64,000 bases of DNA from assembly GCF_963930625.1 (NCBI RefSeq), contig NC_089260.1, positions 81,802,618 through 81,866,617 of the forward strand, in the 5' to 3' direction. This DNA is from Muntiacus reevesi. Taxonomy: Eukaryota; Chordata; Mammalia; Artiodactyla; Cervidae. Of this stretch, positions 62,658-64,000 are shown piece by piece; the stretch's first letter is position 1; each line of letters starts with the position of its first letter. The notes below the pieces were generated by a model. That model worked only from the letters and a program-made list of their open reading frames with translations. It was not told where the DNA came from and did no database searches. The position numbers and the translations under genes are program-made.

Positions 62658-64000
62658 CATGTGTCAATCATGATGGAATCACGTGGCAATCAAATGGTAA
62701 TCATACGTCAAACACGTGGGAATCACATGGGAATCACGTGCTAATCACGTGGGAATCACGCTGGAATCACGTGTCAATATCGTGGGAATCATGTGGGAAT
62801 CGAGTGTCAATCACGATGGAATTACGTGTGAATCACGTGGGAATCACGTGTCAATCACGTGGGAATCACGTGGGAATCACGTGGGATTCATGTGGGAATC
62901 ACGTGTCAATCACGTGTCAATCATGTGAGAATCAAGTGGGAATCACATGGAAATCACGTGTCAATCACGTGGGAATCACATGGGCATCATGTGTCAATCA
63001 CGTTGGAATCATGTGGTAATCATATGGGAATCACGTGTCAATCACGTGGGAATCACATGTCAATTACGTGGGAATCACGTTAGAGTCACGGGGGAATCAC
63101 GTGGGAGTCACGTGTCAATCACGTGGGAATCACGTGGGAGTCACGTGTCAATCCTGTATGAATCACGTGTGAATCAGGTGGGAATCACGTGGGAATCACG
63201 TGGGAATCATGCGTCAATCACGTGGGAATCACATGGGAGTCACGTGGGAATAACGTGGGAATCACGTGGTAATCACGTAGGTATCACGTGGGAATAACGT
63301 GTCAATCACGTGGGAATCATGTGGGAATCATGTGTCAATCACGAGGGAATCACGTATTAATCACGTGTCAATCACGTGGGCATCACATGGGTATCACACG
63401 GGAATCATTTGGGAATCACGTGTCAATCACGTTGGAATCACGTGGGAATCACTTTTAAATCACGTGGGAATCACGTGTCAATCATGTGGGAAACACGTTT
63501 CAATCCCGTGGGAATCAGGTGGGAATCACGTGGGAATCACGTGGGAATCACGTGGGAATCACGTGTCAATCACGTGGGAATCACGAGTCAATCATGTGGG
63601 AATCACTTGGGTATAACGTGGGAAACGGGTGTCAATCACGTGGGAATCACGTGGGAATCTCGTGGGAATCACGTGTCAATCACGATGGAATCACGTGGGA
63701 ATCAAGTGGTAATCATGAGTCAATCACGTGGGAATCACATGGGAATCACGTGGGAATGACGGGTCAATCACGTGGGAATCACGTGGGAATCACATGTCAA
63801 TCACGTGGGAATCACGTTTCAATCACGTGGGAATCACGTGTCAATCATGTGGGAATCACTTGGGAATCACGTTGGAATCATGTGTCAATCACTTGGGAAT
63901 CACGTGGGAATCACGTGGGAAGCACGTGGGAATCACGTGTCACTCACTTGGGAATCACATGGGAATCACGGGATAATCACGTGGGACTCACGTGTCAATC
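62658..64000 (+). repeat. R2, second copy of R1, cut by the window end
   Basis: It aligns to 51735-53088, first at offset 10,923 and then 10,912. It differs by one missing monomer near 63,050 and isolated bases (GTGGCAATC near 62685; ACGAGTC near 63,588 where R1 has ACGTGTC). The match still holds at the last base, so the duplication continues outside the window. Confidence 0.83.

Larger units (their letters stand above)
1..64000 (+). repeat. 11-bp satellite array filling the whole window
   Basis: Every part of the window reads as tandem 11-mers with consensus AATCACGTGGG or AATCACGTGTC on the + strand; at 11 bp per unit that is about 5,800 monomers. Point variants are common (CACGTG to CATGTG, CACATG, CACTTG, CACGAG, CACGGG or CACGTT; AATCAC to AATTAC, AATAAC, AATCCC or AGTCAC), and a few units are 8-10 or 12 bp long. 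I found no stretch of even 50 bases that leaves this pattern. The array runs off both window ends, so its true length is unknown. This is established satellite architecture for eukaryotic heterochromatin; the chromosomal location and species cannot be read from the window. Confidence 0.98.
1..64000. other. Dense periodic CACGTG (E-box/G-box, CDEI-like) sites
   Basis: The unmutated monomer contains CACGTG, a perfect 6-bp palindrome, preceded by AT, so ATCACGTG recurs every 11 bp wherever the monomer is intact. CACGTG is the established core site of bHLH and bHLH-zip factors (MYC/MAX, USF and MITF/TFE types in animals, PIF and bZIP G-box proteins in plants, Pho4 and Cbf1 in yeast). ATCACGTG fits the yeast centromere CDEI consensus RTCACRTG. 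ACGTG is also the hypoxia-element core. Spacing of 11 bp is close to one helical turn, so successive sites face nearly the same side of the DNA with a slow drift. Presence of the motif is seen directly; binding in vivo is inference. Confidence 0.6.

Noticed and set aside
1..64000. CRISPR array
   Set aside because: There are no unique spacers between repeats; units are contiguous 11-mers, and no cas-like genes are present.
1..64000. Telomere repeat (G-rich strand with GGG every 11 bp)
   Set aside because: The unit contains CACGTG, is highly variable, has multi-kilobase block structure and does not match a telomere family I know. A subtelomeric location remains possible.
1..64000. Gene for a repetitive structural protein with 33-bp repeats
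   Set aside because: Periodicity is 11 bp, not 33. Single-base length changes and TAA variants break every frame, and substitutions show no preference for third codon positions that I can see.

Overview
The window holds one thing from end to end: an uninterrupted satellite array on an 11-bp monomer. Read on the + strand, the two main forms are AATCACGTGGG (type A) and AATCACGTGTC (type B). I see no protein-coding gene, tRNA, rRNA, transposon, CRISPR array, promoter or non-repeat spacer in any of the 64,000 bases. All long open frames lie on the + strand and are by-products of a stop-free 11-mer. This is eukaryotic-type satellite DNA, as found at centromeres, pericentromeres, subtelomeres or heterochromatic blocks, and it probably comes from a long-read assembly. 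Nothing in the sequence fixes the species. Frequent CATGTG and CACATG variants of the central CACGTG would fit CpG methylation and deamination (vertebrate- or plant-like), but this is only a hint.

The structure is hierarchical. (1) Monomers of 11 bp. (2) A and B monomers mixed, with B usually every second to fourth unit. (3) Higher-order blocks of about 5.6-7 kb, called H here, present as six full copies: H1 1805-7365, H2 7680-13758, H3 18857-24461, H4 24776-30711, H5 32209-39250 and H6 40748-46538. Further partial copies are X1-X3, H7 and K1-K3. (4) H comes in two forms. Alpha (H1, H3) has one CATCTAG-bearing monomer and a single 143-bp module. Beta (H2, H4, H5, H6) has three CATCTAG monomers and the 143-bp module doubled. 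(5) A 17.1-kb superblock S-alpha-s-beta occurs twice (1-13758 and 17053-30711). (6) The S leader returns a third time at 48847, 48,846 bp after its first copy.

Layout: 1-13758 is S1-H1-s1-H2. 13759-17052 is a mosaic (M) of pieces found elsewhere. 17053-30711 is S2-H3-s2-H4. 30712-48035 alternates beta blocks with 1.5-kb partial blocks (X1-H5-X2-H6-X3) at a period of 8,539 bp that later shortens. 48036-48846 is a short composite link. 48847-51734 is S3 and a truncated H7. 51735-64000 is a more rearranged arm with a 1,144-bp tandem duplication, compressed H-like modules (K1-K3), a more divergent island (53089-54510) and a segment (R1) that recurs 10.9 kb later as R2.

The most interesting biological feature is that the canonical monomer carries the palindrome CACGTG in the context ATCACGTG. 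That is a bHLH-zip E-box/G-box and also a match to the CDEI consensus RTCACRTG. The window could therefore present thousands of regularly spaced potential sites for one class of DNA-binding protein. Whether anything binds them is inference. Block boundaries are from manual alignment and are good to about 10-50 bp.
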